Shown here: positions 42,958-54,154 of the stretch, piece by piece | Layout: each line of letters starts with the position of its first letter | Position numbering within the stretch: the stretch's first letter is position 1 | Source of the DNA: Streptomyces ferrugineus | GTDB lineage: Bacteria > Actinomycetota > Actinomycetes > Streptomycetales > Streptomycetaceae | Reading direction: 5' to 3' | DNA length: 64,000 nucleotides | NCBI RefSeq assembly: GCF_015160855.1 | Contig: NZ_CP063373.1 | Span: 7,564,001 to 7,628,000, forward strand | Notes under the pieces: model-generated | Seen by the model: only the letters and a program-made list of their open reading frames with translations | What the model was told of the DNA's origin: nothing | Databases searched by the model: none | Translations under genes and position numbers: made by a program

Positions 42958-44208
42958 ATGCGCGATCAAGAACCCGGCCCCGCGGGGCGGCGGCTGACCA
43001 CTCAGGAGGCCGCCGAACTGCTCGGTGTGAAGCCCGAGACCGTGTACGCGTACGTCAGCCGCGGTCACCTCAGCAGCCGCCGCGTGCCCGGTGGCCGGGG
43101 CAGCACCTTCGACGCACAGGAGGTCGAGAGCCTCGCCCGGCGCAACAAGCGGGAGAGCACGGGCACTTCGGGATCGGGCGGCGAGCTGTCGGTGCGCACC
43201 CGCCTGACGTTCATCGACACCGACCGCTACTGCTTCCGGGGTGTGGACGCCACGGAACTGGCCGCCCGGCACTCCTACGAGGAGGTCGCCGAGTGGCTGT
43301 GGACCGGCCGGTTGCGCCCCGGCGTCACCTTCTCCGCCCCCGGGCCCGCCGTCGCCGCCGCCCGCCGCGCCGTCGCCGCCCTGCCCGCACACGCCGACCC
43401 CACCGACCGGTTGCGGGTCGCGGCGATCGCCGCCGCGACGGCGGACCCGCTGCGCTTCGACCTGTCCGAGGAGTCGGTGCTCGGCACCGCGCGCATCCTC
43501 ATCCCCACCCTGGTCGCCGCCCTCACCCCCACAGGGTTCACCTACCGCGACGAGGGCTCACTCGCCGAGCGTCTGTGGAGCGGGCTGAGCAGGCGTACCG
43601 CCGACGAGGCGACGGTGCGGGTTCTGGACACGGCGCTCGCCCTGCTCGTCGACCACGACCTGGCCGCCTCGACCCTCGCCGTGCGGGTCGCCGCGTCGGC
43701 CCGCGCACATGCCTACGCGGCCGTCTCCACCGGGCTCGCCGTGCTCGAGGGCCCGCTGCACGGCGCGGCCAGCGGCCTCGCCCACAAGCTGATCGCGGAG
43801 GTCCTCGACCGGGGCGACGCGGGCCCCGTGATCGCCGAGGAGCTGCGGGCCGGCCGGCGCATTCCGGGGCTCGGGCACCGGCTCTATGCCGGCGAGGACC
43901 CACGCGCGCGTGTCCTGTTCGGGCTCCTGGAGGAGATCCCCCGCTGCGCCCCCGCCCTCGCCGCGGCCCGCGACATCGTCGCCACGGCCGCCCGCCACAC
44001 TCCGCTGCACGCCAACGTCGACCTGGCCCTGGCCGTCTTCACGGCGTCCTGCGCCATGCCCGCCACGGCAGGCGAGACGATCTTCGCCGTGGCCCGTACG
44101 GCGGGCTGGATCGCCCACGCCCTGGAGGAGTACGGCGAGCGCCCGCTGCGTATGCGGCCGAGCGGGCACTACACGGGCCCGAAGCCGCCTCAGCCGCTCC
44201 CGGAGTAG
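42958..44208 (+). CDS. Citrate synthase-like protein with N-terminal DNA-binding HTH
   Basis: The 416-residue product joins an N-terminal MerR/excisionase-type helix-turn-helix (about 14-62; LTTQEAAELLGVKPETVYAYVSRGHL) to a complete-looking citrate synthase domain (about 80-400). Active-site motifs are kept: LVDHDLAASTLA, GLGHRLYAGEDPR and LHANVDLALAVF with the catalytic Asp. It may be an enzyme that also binds DNA, or a regulator that uses the fold to sense oxaloacetate or acyl-CoA. The HTH suggests control of its own divergent promoter. The start at 42958 has a weak ribosome binding site (GGTGACCCC). Hypotheses about regulation are inference. Confidence 0.87.
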   Translation: MRDQEPGPAGRRLTTQEAAELLGVKPETVYAYVSRGHLSSRRVPGGRGSTFDAQEVESLARRNKRESTGTSGSGGELSVRTRLTFIDTDRYCFRGVDATELAARHSYEEVAEWLWTGRLRPGVTFSAPGPAVAAARRAVAALPAHADPTDRLRVAAIAAATADPLRFDLSEESVLGTARILIPTLVAALTPTGFTYRDEGSLAERLWSGLSRRTADEATVRVLDTALALLVDHDLAASTLAVRVAASARAHAYAAVSTGLAVLEGPLHGAASGLAHKLIAEVLDRGDAGPVIAEELRAGRRIPGLGHRLYAGEDPRARVLFGLLEEIPRCAPALAAARDIVATAARHTPLHANVDLALAVFTASCAMPATAGETIFAVARTAGWIAHALEEYGERPLRMRPSGHYTGPKPPQPLPE

Positions 44209-44288
44209 GACGCGCACTCCCGGAGCAGGCCGCGCCGACACCGCGGCAGCGGGACGGAAGCCCCCTCGGCAAGTCACCGCGACTCAAG

Positions 44289-44307
44289 TCAGGTTAGGCT
44301 CACCTCT
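44289..44307 (+). promoter_or_regulatory. Iron box (DmdR site) at the start of the ferredoxin-like gene
   Basis: TCAGGTTAGGCTCACCTCT agrees with the Streptomyces iron box TTAGGTTAGGCTCACCTAA at 16 of 19 positions. It ends one base before the GTG start of the next gene, so a leaderless transcript with repressor binding over the promoter and start is likely. Confidence 0.8.
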
Positions 44308-45255
44308 GTGAGTACGTGCTCAACCGTCTCGCGGGACCTCGACGAGCCCATCGCGGGGACCGCGGCGACCGCGACGACCTGGCTGCTGCTGGAGCAGCCC
44401 GGTCCGTGGGGTGCCAAGGCGCTCACCCAGAGCCACCTGGATCCCGCGCTGGGCCGTGCCCTGGAGTCGGCCGCGCGGGGCACGGGCGTACGCGTCGCGC
44501 TGATCCGCCGCCCCGGTCGGCACGCCGACTGCGGCGGGCTCGCCGAGCGCCAGGTGTACGTGGCCCACACGGTGCCCGGGAACGTCTGGCTGCACGCCGC
44601 CACGATCAGCGACCCCGAGCAACTGCTCGACCTGGACTTCGCCGCCCTCGGCATGGGCGACCACCACACCTTCGACTCGGTTCTCCAGGGCCGGCCCCAC
44701 ACAGGCGACCCGCTCGCCCTCGTCTGCACCAACGGCAAGCGGGACCGCTGCTGCGCGCTCCTGGGCCGCCCGCTCGCGGCCGAGCTCGCCGCATCCGGTG
44801 TGGACGGCGTCTGGGAGGTCACCCATCTGGGTGGACATCGCTTCTCCCCGACGCTGCTCGTGCTGCCGTACGGCTACGCGTACGGCCGGGCTCAGGCCCC
44901 CGCCGTCAAGGATGTCCTGCACGGCGTCCAGGAGGGTCGGATCGTCGTCGAGGGCTGCCGTGGCAACTCCGCCTGGGAGCGGCCGGGCCAGGCGGCCGAG
45001 CTGGCGGTGCGCAGGGCGACGGGTGAGGACGCCGCGGAGGCGCTGAGCGTCGTACGGACGGACGGTGCGGCCCCGCGGTGGGAAGTGACCGTCGCCCACG
45101 TGGACGGCCGCCGTTGGCACGTCAGTGTGACCCAGGGGACCTCTCTGCCGCCCCGCCCCGAGAGTTGCGGCTCGGTGCTCGGCTCGCCCGCGCGGATGGA
45201 CGTGGTGGCGGTGCGCGAGTTCACGATCACGATGGCACCGGTGCTCGCGGGCTGA
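44308..45255 (+). CDS. Sucrase/ferredoxin-like (Suc_Fer) protein
   Basis: The 315-residue product belongs to the Suc_Fer family with a thioredoxin-like [2Fe-2S] ferredoxin domain. Candidate cluster ligands are the cysteines in LVCTNGKRDRCCALLGR and VEGCRGNSAW; a further Cys is in GRHADCGGLAER. Motifs VWEVTHLGGHRFSPTLLVLPYG are typical. The iron box immediately upstream indicates repression when iron is plentiful, so a role in iron acquisition or siderophore reduction is plausible but unproven. There is no ribosome binding site before the GTG, consistent with a leaderless mRNA. It follows the HTH-citrate synthase gene after 99 bases. Confidence 0.87.
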   Translation: MSTCSTVSRDLDEPIAGTAATATTWLLLEQPGPWGAKALTQSHLDPALGRALESAARGTGVRVALIRRPGRHADCGGLAERQVYVAHTVPGNVWLHAATISDPEQLLDLDFAALGMGDHHTFDSVLQGRPHTGDPLALVCTNGKRDRCCALLGRPLAAELAASGVDGVWEVTHLGGHRFSPTLLVLPYGYAYGRAQAPAVKDVLHGVQEGRIVVEGCRGNSAWERPGQAAELAVRRATGEDAAEALSVVRTDGAAPRWEVTVAHVDGRRWHVSVTQGTSLPPRPESCGSVLGSPARMDVVAVREFTITMAPVLAG

Positions 45256-45403
45256 GCGGTTCCGCCGACTCCACCTCGCGAGCCGGCCTGGAGCCGTCGG
45301 CCCTGCCCCCTTCGCGGGCCCACACGGACCCGCCACACCCACGTTGATCAGGAGATACACGTCACACCCCGCTACGGGTGCCCGGGCCCGCCCACGTACC
45401 GTC

Positions 45404-47086
45404 ATGGGTATGAGCCCCACTCCCCCCGCCCGTCGCCTGCGCCTCGGTCTGCCCCGGCGGATGTTCGCGCAGGTGCTGCTGATGCAGGTGGCGATCGCCG
45501 CGGGAGTCGCGGTGCTCGCGACCGGTCTGTTCCTCGCGCCGCTCAGCGACCAGCTGGACGACCAGGCGATGCGCCGTGCGCTGTCGATCGCGCAGACCAC
45601 CGCGGTCCAGCCGCAGATCGCCAAGGACCTGACGGGCACGCCCGCGACGGCCGGCGGCCCGGTACAGCGGGAGGCGGAGCGCATCCGCAAGGCCACCAAG
45701 GCCGAGTACATCGTCGTCATGGACCGGCGTGGGGTGCGCTGGTCCCACCCCACGCCGAGCGAGATCGGCAGGCTCGTCTCGACCGACCCGGGCCAGGCCC
45801 TGGCCGGCCACGAGGTCATGCAGATCGACAGCGGCACCCTGGGCCGCACCGCGCGCGGCAAGGTGCCGTTGCGCGACGGCGACGGAAAGATCATCGGAGC
45901 GGTCTCGGTCGGTATCGCGTACGACAGCGTGCGGGCCCGTCTGCTGCACGCCATCCCCGGCCTGTTCGCGTACGCGGGCGGCGCACTCGCGGTCGGCGCA
46001 CTGGCCGCCTGGCTCATCTCCCGCCGGGTCCAGCGGCAGACCCGTGACCTGGCCTTCTCCGATATCTCGGCCCTGCTGGCGGAGCGCGAGGCGATGCTGC
46101 ACGGCATCCGGGAGGGCGTCGTCGCCCTGGACCGCGCGGGCCGTATCCGCCTCCTCAACGACGAGGCGCGGCGCCTGCTGGGCATCGGTGACGAGGCCGT
46201 CGGCCGCTCCCTGGACGAGGCGCTCGGCGCGGGCCGTACGGCCGATGTGCTGGCCGGCCGGGTGACCGGCACCGATCTGCTCACGGTCCGCGGTCAGCGC
46301 GTCCTGGTCGCCAACCGCATGCCCACCGACGACGGGGGCGCCGTCGCCACCCTGCGCGACCGCACCGAGCTGGAGCAGCTCGGCCGGGAACTGGACTCCA
46401 CGCGCGGCCTCATCGACGCTCTGCGCGCCCAGGACCACGAGCACGCCAACCGTATGCACACGCTGCTGGGGCTGCTCGAGCTGGAGATGTACGACGACGC
46501 GGTGGAGTTCGTCGGCGAGGTGGTCGGCGACCATCGGGCCACCGCCGAGCAGGTCGCCGAGAAGATCCAGGACCCGCTGCTCGCGGCCCTGCTGGTCGGC
46601 AAGGCGACCGTGGCGGCCGAGCGCGGAGTGGCGCTGCGCCTGTCCGACCGCACGGGCCTCCCGGACCGGCTGGTCGACCCCAGGGGGCTGGTCACGATCG
46701 TCGGCAACCTGGTGGACAACGCGCTCGACGCCGTCGCGGGCACGCCGCACGCGCGCGTGGAGGTGGAACTGCGGGCCGAGGGGCGTACCGCGACCCTCAG
46801 GGTGCGCGACACGGGTCCGGGAATCCCCGAGGAGCAGCGCGAGTTGATCTTCACCGAGGGATGGTCGACCAAGCAGCGCCCGGCCCACCGCGAGCGGGGC
46901 ATCGGGCTCCCCCTGGTGCGCAGGCTCGCCGAGCGGCAGGGTGGCAGCGCGACGGTGGGCGACGCGGCCGGCGGCGGCGCGCAGTTCACGGTCGTCCTGC
47001 CCGAGGCCCTGGCCGAGCCCGCCCTGGAACCGGCCCTCACCATGCCGTCGGATCCGCACGCCGTCGCCGAGGAGGAGTCGCGATGA
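45404..47086 (+). CDS. CitA/DcuS-family sensor histidine kinase
   Basis: The 560-residue membrane kinase has a first helix at about 20-45, an extracellular Cache-type sensor domain (about 46-180; EYIVVMDRRGVRWSHPTPSEIG, GHEVMQIDSGTLGRTARGKVPL), a second helix at about 185-206, a PAS domain (about 218-325), and a SpoOB-type phosphotransfer domain with His at 345 (DHEHANRMHTLLG). The ATPase domain has NLVDNALDAV and GIGLPLVRRL. This layout senses citrate or C4-dicarboxylates outside the cell. It overlaps the response regulator gene by 4 bases. ATG 45404 and ATG 45410 are both possible and neither has a ribosome binding site. Confidence 0.9.
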   Translation: MGMSPTPPARRLRLGLPRRMFAQVLLMQVAIAAGVAVLATGLFLAPLSDQLDDQAMRRALSIAQTTAVQPQIAKDLTGTPATAGGPVQREAERIRKATKAEYIVVMDRRGVRWSHPTPSEIGRLVSTDPGQALAGHEVMQIDSGTLGRTARGKVPLRDGDGKIIGAVSVGIAYDSVRARLLHAIPGLFAYAGGALAVGALAAWLISRRVQRQTRDLAFSDISALLAEREAMLHGIREGVVALDRAGRIRLLNDEARRLLGIGDEAVGRSLDEALGAGRTADVLAGRVTGTDLLTVRGQRVLVANRMPTDDGGAVATLRDRTELEQLGRELDSTRGLIDALRAQDHEHANRMHTLLGLLELEMYDDAVEFVGEVVGDHRATAEQVAEKIQDPLLAALLVGKATVAAERGVALRLSDRTGLPDRLVDPRGLVTIVGNLVDNALDAVAGTPHARVEVELRAEGRTATLRVRDTGPGIPEEQRELIFTEGWSTKQRPAHRERGIGLPLVRRLAERQGGSATVGDAAGGGAQFTVVLPEALAEPALEPALTMPSDPHAVAEEESR

Positions 47087-47763
47087 TCGAGGTCCTGGTC
47101 GTGGACGACGACACGCGCGTGGCGCGGGTCAACGCCGCCTACGTCGAGAAGGTGCCGGGCTTCCACGTGGCCGGCGAGGCGCACAGCGCGGCCGAGGCGC
47201 TGCGCCGCGTGGCGGAACTGCCTCGGCTGGACCTGGTCCTCATGGATCACTACCTGCCCGACGAGACGGGTCTGGCGGTCGTCCAGGAGATGCGCCGGCG
47301 CGGCCACCAGACCGACGTGATCATGGTGACGGCGGCGCGGGACGTGTCCACCGTGCAGGCGGCGATGCGGCACGGGGCGCTGCAGTATCTGGTCAAGCCG
47401 TTCGCCTTCGCGGGTCTGCGCACCAAGCTGGAGGCTTACGCCGAACTGCGCCGCACCCTCGACGGCGGCGGCGAGGCGGAGCAGGCCGAGGTGGACCGCA
47501 TCTTCGGTGCCCTGTCCACCCCGTCGGAGCCCGACCTGCCCAAGGGCCACTCCCCCACCACCGCGGAACTCGTACGCCGCTCCCTGATGAACGCCGAAGG
47601 CCCCCTGTCGGCCCAGGAGATCGCCGAACGGACGGGGGTGAGCCGCCAGACCGCCCAGCGCTATCTGAAGCTCCTGGAACGCACGGGACGGGCGCGCCTC
47701 ACCCTCAAGTACGGGGACGCGGGCCGCCCGGAACACCGTTACGTGTGGGCGACCCGCGCCTGA
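47083..47763 (+). CDS. CitB/DctR-family response regulator
   Basis: The 226-residue product has a receiver domain (about 1-120; VLVVDDDTRVARVN, phospho-acceptor Asp in LVLMDHYLPDETG, LVKPFAF) and a C-terminal winged HTH (PLSAQEIAERTGVSRQTAQRYLKLLERTGRARLTLKYG reads as the recognition part). It belongs with the CitA-type kinase upstream (ATGA overlap). By homology it activates carboxylate uptake genes. The symporter at 47948-49540, which faces it, is a reasonable target. The ATG at 47083 has GGAGG upstream. Confidence 0.92.
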   Translation: MIEVLVVDDDTRVARVNAAYVEKVPGFHVAGEAHSAAEALRRVAELPRLDLVLMDHYLPDETGLAVVQEMRRRGHQTDVIMVTAARDVSTVQAAMRHGALQYLVKPFAFAGLRTKLEAYAELRRTLDGGGEAEQAEVDRIFGALSTPSEPDLPKGHSPTTAELVRRSLMNAEGPLSAQEIAERTGVSRQTAQRYLKLLERTGRARLTLKYGDAGRPEHRYVWATRA

Positions 47764-47947
47764 GGCACGGCCCGTGGGGGCGGGGGAAGGAACCGTGCCC
47801 TCCTCTTCATACGGATCCCGGCCGCCCAAATATCAGCCGCCCGTGGATGTCATGCGCGGGTACTGAGCCCATACGGCGACGGGGATGCCGTACGGCGGTG
47901 AAGGCGCCGTAGGGCAGAGCCCGCTCCGTGCGGGCGCCGGCCGCCGC

Positions 47948-49540
47948 CTAGACGGCCCCCGCACCCGTCAGCGACCGCACCTCGGTCTCCGCGTGCTTGG
48001 CCGCGTCGGGGGCCTCGGCGGAGGTGACGGTGCCGAGCCAGCCCGCGACGAAGCCGAGCGGGATCGAGACCAGGCCGGGGTTCCGCAGGGAGAAGTACTG
48101 GAAGTCGACGCCGGGGAACAGCGAATCGGGGCTGCCCGAGACCACCGGTGACAGCACGACGAGCGCCACGGCCGGGATCAGGCCGCCGTACACGGCCCAT
48201 ACGGCCCCGCGTGTGGTGAAGTCCCGCCAGAACAGCGAGTACAGCAGCACGGGCAGATTGGCGGATGCGGCGACGGCGAAGGCGAGCCCCACGAGGAACG
48301 CGACGTTCAGGTCCCGGGCCAGCAGTCCGAGGCCGATCGCGACCACGCCGATGCCCACGGCGGCGACGCGCGCCACGGCCACCTCGCTGCGGGGCTTGAC
48401 GTGCCGGCGCCGTAGTGAGGCGTACAGGTCGTGGGCCACGGCGGCCGAGGAGGAGAGCGTGATTCCGGCGACCACCGCGAGGATCGTGGCGAAGGCGATG
48501 GCGGCGACGACCGCGAAAAGAACCGTTCCTCCGGTGGAATCCGCGCCGCCACCGAGGTCGAGGGCGAGCAGTGGAACCGCCGTGTTCCCGGCCGCGTTCG
48601 ACCCGCGCACGGCCTCCGGCCCGACGATCGCGGCCGCGCCGAAGCCCAGGACGATGGTCATCAGATAGAAGCCGCCGATGAGCCCGATCGCCCAGACCGC
48701 CGAGCGCCGTGCCGCTCGGGCGGTGGGCACGGTGTAGAAGCGGGAGAGGATGTGCGGCAGCCCGGCGGTGCCCAGCACCAGGGCGAGGCCGAGGCTGATG
48801 AAGTCCAGCCGGGCCGGCCAGTCACCGCCGTACTTCAATCCGGGCGCGAGGAACGCGTTTCCGTGTCCACTGCGCTCGGCGGCTGTGAGCAGCATTTGGT
48901 CGACGTCGCCGTGGAAGCGCAGCAGGACGAGCACGGTCAACGCGACGGTGCCGCCGAGCAGCAGGACCGACTTGACGATCTGGATCCAGGTGGTGGCCCG
49001 CATCCCTCCCAACGACACATAGATCACCATGAGCGCGCCGACGCCGATGACGGTCCAGGCCCGCACCGCTTCGCCCTCGCCCCCGAGCAGCAGCGCGACC
49101 AGGGTGCCCGCGCCCACCATCTGCGCCACCAGATACAGAACGGAGACGGTGACCGAGGAAGTTCCCGCCGCGATCCGCACGGGGCGCTCCCTCATCCGCG
49201 CCGCGACCACGTCGGCGAGCGTGAACCGGCCGCAGTTGCGGACCAGTTCGGCCACCAGGAACAGCACCACCAGCCAGGCCACGAGGAAGCCCACCGAGTA
49301 CAGCAGCCCGTCGTACCCGAAGAGGGCGATGAGGCCGGAGATGCCGAGGAAGGACGCCGCCGACATGTAGTCACCGGCGATGGCAAAACCATTCTCCATC
49401 GGCGTGAAGAGCCGACCGCCCGCGTAGAACTCCTCCGCGGTGCCACGCCGTTTGCGGCTCACCCAGGTCGTGATCGCCAGCGTGATGGCGACGAACACGC
49501 TGAACAGCAGCAACGCCAGCCTCTGATGCTCATCCGTCAT
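47948..49540 (-). CDS. Sodium:solute symporter (ActP/MctC-like monocarboxylate transporter)
   Basis: The 530-residue protein has about 13 hydrophobic segments of the SSS family: FYAGGRLFTPMENGFAIAGDYMSAASFLGISG (SSS signature region), LVAELVRNCGRFTLADVV, and AGLPHILSRFYTVPTARAARRS. This matches ActP/MctC transporters for acetate, propionate or pyruvate driven by Na+ or H+. It is coupled to an upstream DUF485 gene by a 4-base overlap, the usual partner of ActP. Its position beside the CitAB-like pair and the citrate synthases points to short organic acid uptake. The exact substrate is inferred. Confidence 0.9.
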   Translation of the reverse strand: MTDEHQRLALLLFSVFVAITLAITTWVSRKRRGTAEEFYAGGRLFTPMENGFAIAGDYMSAASFLGISGLIALFGYDGLLYSVGFLVAWLVVLFLVAELVRNCGRFTLADVVAARMRERPVRIAAGTSSVTVSVLYLVAQMVGAGTLVALLLGGEGEAVRAWTVIGVGALMVIYVSLGGMRATTWIQIVKSVLLLGGTVALTVLVLLRFHGDVDQMLLTAAERSGHGNAFLAPGLKYGGDWPARLDFISLGLALVLGTAGLPHILSRFYTVPTARAARRSAVWAIGLIGGFYLMTIVLGFGAAAIVGPEAVRGSNAAGNTAVPLLALDLGGGADSTGGTVLFAVVAAIAFATILAVVAGITLSSSAAVAHDLYASLRRRHVKPRSEVAVARVAAVGIGVVAIGLGLLARDLNVAFLVGLAFAVAASANLPVLLYSLFWRDFTTRGAVWAVYGGLIPAVALVVLSPVVSGSPDSLFPGVDFQYFSLRNPGLVSIPLGFVAGWLGTVTSAEAPDAAKHAETEVRSLTGAGAV

Positions 49541-49959
49541 GCGGCACCGCCCTTGGCGACCCGCGTCAGCTCCTGGGTTTCCCAGCGCAGTTCGAGTGCG
49601 GCCCGGTCCCGGCGCAGCCGGGCGTGACGGGCGTAGGCCCAGGTGAACAGGAAGGTGGTGAGGAACTGCCCGAGCCCCGCGAGCATCGCGACGTTCACCG
49701 CGCCCACGACGGGCCGAGCCATCAGCCCCGGTGCGGTCGTGGCGGCCACGACGTAGACCACGTACCAGGACAGGAACACGACGACCGCCGGCACCACGAA
49801 CCTCCGGTACCGACCGCGCACTTCCCGGAACGCCACGCTGCGCTGCACCTGGAGGTAGACGTCCCCCGCGACCGGCGAGGCGGCCTCGGGAGCGTCCGTA
49901 CCGTCCAACTCCCCCCACCCGGCGGCGAGGGCGTCGTACCAGGGATCGTCTGAGTGCAT
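49537..49959 (-). CDS. DUF485 membrane protein (ActP partner)
   Basis: The 140-residue product has two membrane helices (about 58-78, VVPAVVVFLSWYVVYVVAA; about 92-112, VAMLAGLGQFLTTFLFTWAY) and charged ends, with the DUF485 pattern RRFVVPAVVVFLSWYVVYV. In bacteria it is encoded immediately before SSS-family acetate transporters, as here. It may help assembly or regulation of the symporter. The ATG at 49959 is in frame with the conserved part; no good ribosome binding site precedes it. The region 49960-50183 downstream of parE holds no gene. Confidence 0.88.
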   Translation of the reverse strand: MHSDDPWYDALAAGWGELDGTDAPEAASPVAGDVYLQVQRSVAFREVRGRYRRFVVPAVVVFLSWYVVYVVAATTAPGLMARPVVGAVNVAMLAGLGQFLTTFLFTWAYARHARLRRDRAALELRWETQELTRVAKGGAA

Positions 49960-50183
49960 GCCCAAGCATGGACAGAACGGAAAGACCGCCGACTCGGCTT
50001 CTCCGCGCGCTTCACCCCATCAGGTGACGAACCCCACAACAACCGACAGCCGCCGACGGCGAGAACCCCGTCAGGGGCCACCCGCACCCGACGACGAAAG
50101 TTGTACGGGCGGTGCGGGTGGGATCCCAACAATGGCCGAAGGCGAAGCCGAGGCCGAATACCGGCCCAAGCCCAGCGCAGCGG

Positions 50184-52307
<2,124 letters not shown>

Positions 52308-52754
52308 GCGGTTCGCTCCTCGCTGAATTTCAGATGACGCCCTGGTGGGTAAGGGCGCGGCTTCGGTCGCCGTCAAGAGGGTACCGAGGCCTGGTAGAGC
52401 CGTTGTAACGCCACCCTCGTGCGAAACACAGAGTAGTCCAGGATCGCATGCTTGTTCGATCCCTCGATGGGGTGAAGTACATATCACGTTCCCTTCCAGG
52501 CATGAACCATTTAGGCTCCGGGCACGTCCTCATGAACAAACCGGCAAGCCAGCCGGGAGGACCGACCTTGACCAACAGCGCGAAACCGTAAGCACGACAG
52601 AGACGCAATACGGCACATTCGCCGCCAGACCCGGCAGCAGCCAGCCGCCCCGGAGAAAAATTTCTCTCTGGGAGAAGCCGCGAGCGGGAACGTTTTGGGG
52701 CTGGTTGGATGTTGACCCTGGTACGACAGCTCGTCGAGCTAGAGAAGAGGCGAC
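52308..52754. other. Divergent intergenic region parE / DUF7455 gene
   Basis: The 447 bases probably contain the promoters of both genes. On the plus strand the leader of the DUF7455 gene includes a possible 19-codon upstream frame at 52532-52591 (ATG to TAA; an internal TTG at 52568 has GGGAGG before it) and the palindrome GAGAAAAATTTCTC at 52653-52666. No larger gene is supported. Confidence 0.5.
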
Positions 52755-52985
52755 GTGACTACTGTTCTGACCCCCGCGAGCCCGCTGACGGCCGCTGACC
52801 GCTGCGACCGCTGCGGCGCACAGGCGTACGTGCGCGTCGTCCTGCTCAGCGGCGGAGAACTGCTCTTCTGCGCCCACCATGGCCGCAAGTTCGAGCCGGA
52901 ACTCAAGAAGATCGCCGCTGAGATACAGGACGAGACGGAGCGGCTGACGTCCGTTCCGGCCTCCGCGTCCGAAGAAGAGCGCTGA
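52755..52985 (+). CDS. DUF7455 small zinc-binding-type protein
   Basis: This 76-residue protein carries a CDRCGAQA motif and CAHHGRKF about 19 residues later, forming a probable CxxC/CxxH zinc site. It ends with a helical acidic tail (KKIAAEIQDETERL). It matches the short actinobacterial DUF7455 family, with unknown function. The GTG at 52755 has AAGAGG 4-8 bases upstream. The gene is conserved between parE and hrdB in Streptomyces as far as I recall. Confidence 0.85.
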   Translation: MTTVLTPASPLTAADRCDRCGAQAYVRVVLLSGGELLFCAHHGRKFEPELKKIAAEIQDETERLTSVPASASEEER

Positions 52986-53087
52986 CACCTCGCGTCCACG
53001 ACGAGCCAGCTCCGGCACAGGCCGGTTGACGGGCGGTCGTCCCTGAAAGGGCAGGGGCGACCGCCCGCGCTCATGCCCCGCGGGCCC

Positions 53088-53933
53088 TCAGCGCTCCCGC
53101 GCCGCAGCCCGCCACCCCATGCTCCGTGCGACTTCGGACACCCGCGTGTACACGCCGGGACTGCCCGCGCGCCCACACCCGTTGCCCCAGGACACGAGCC
53201 CGATCAGCTTCCCCCGAGCGACCAGCGGCCCTCCGCTGTCCCCCTGACAGGCGTCCCGGCCCCCCAGCCGCTCCCCGGCACAGAGCATGCTGCCCGCCAG
53301 ATACCTGCCGTCACCGTCGCCCGGATACGCCCGCCTGCACAGGCCGTCGGGCAGTACGTGCACGCGTGCCGCCCGCAGACCGCGCGGATAGTCGCCCGCG
53401 CCCGTGGCATCCCCCCACCCGTAGACCAGGGCCTGTGTCCCCGGCACATAGGCGGGATCGCCGGCGCGCGCCATCCCGATGACCGCGCTCGAGGGCAGCG
53501 GCCGGGCGAGGTTCACCACGGCGAAGTCACCGGCGTTGGTGTCCGTGTCGTAGTGCGGGTTCACCCAGGTGCTGCGGACCCGGATCTCCTGGCCCCGACC
53601 GGACAGCAGGTCCGAACGGCCCGCGATGACCTTGAGGTCGCGCACCTGGTCCGGCGACGTTCCCAGGACTTCCTCGCTCAGGCAGTGGGCCGCGGTCAGC
53701 ACGGTGGACCGGCCGACCGCCACACCGACGCAGAACTGACCCGCCCGCGTACCTCCGAACCGGTCACGGCTGGACAGCGCCACGGCCCAGGGACTGTCGG
53801 ACACATCGACCGGGAACCCGCCGACGACGACGCTGTCGGCAGCCGCAGGGGCGGCGGAGACCAGCGGTATGGCGGCCGCCAGGGCCGCCAGAACCAGCGG
53901 CCGGGCCAGGGCCCGGGCAAAGGGACGACGCAT
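53088..53933 (-). CDS. Secreted trypsin-like serine protease
   Basis: The 281-residue product has a signal peptide ([20 protein letters not shown]; cleavage near APAAA about residue 32) and a chymotrypsin-family domain. The catalytic triad is visible: His in LTAAHCL, Asp in [10 protein letters not shown], and Ser in [10 protein letters not shown]. The mature N-terminus VVGGFPVD fits activation by prosequence removal. Disulfide cysteines are in place (FCVG...[19 protein letters not shown]). It acts outside the cell. The ATG at 53933 is chosen because AGGAG lies 5 bases upstream; the GTG at 53945 lacks one. Substrate specificity is probably trypsin-like but unproven. Confidence 0.92.
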   Translation of the reverse strand: MRRPFARALARPLVLAALAAAIPLVSAAPAAADSVVVGGFPVDVSDSPWAVALSSRDRFGGTRAGQFCVGVAVGRSTVLTAAHCLSEEVLGTSPDQVRDLKVIAGRSDLLSGRGQEIRVRSTWVNPHYDTDTNAGDFAVVNLARPLPSSAVIGMARAGDPAYVPGTQALVYGWGDATGAGDYPRGLRAARVHVLPDGLCRRAYPGDGDGRYLAGSMLCAGERLGGRDACQGDSGGPLVARGKLIGLVSWGNGCGRAGSPGVYTRVSEVARSMGWRAAARER

Positions 53934-54154
53934 GACGCTCCTCACTCTCGGGTGATCATGGGAAACCCAGAGTGAGTCAGCTCAGCGCACCCCGCACCTG
54001 CGCATCCGCGCATCCGCGCTTTGAGCGTCGTACGACTACAACCTGGTCGCGGCGGTCGCGCAGTATGGATGTGTGAGCGCTGTGCCCGGCCTGCGTGGAC
54101 GCACGTGGGCGGGGAGCGCAGTCCGGGAAATATCTTGGATCGAGATGACCCACC

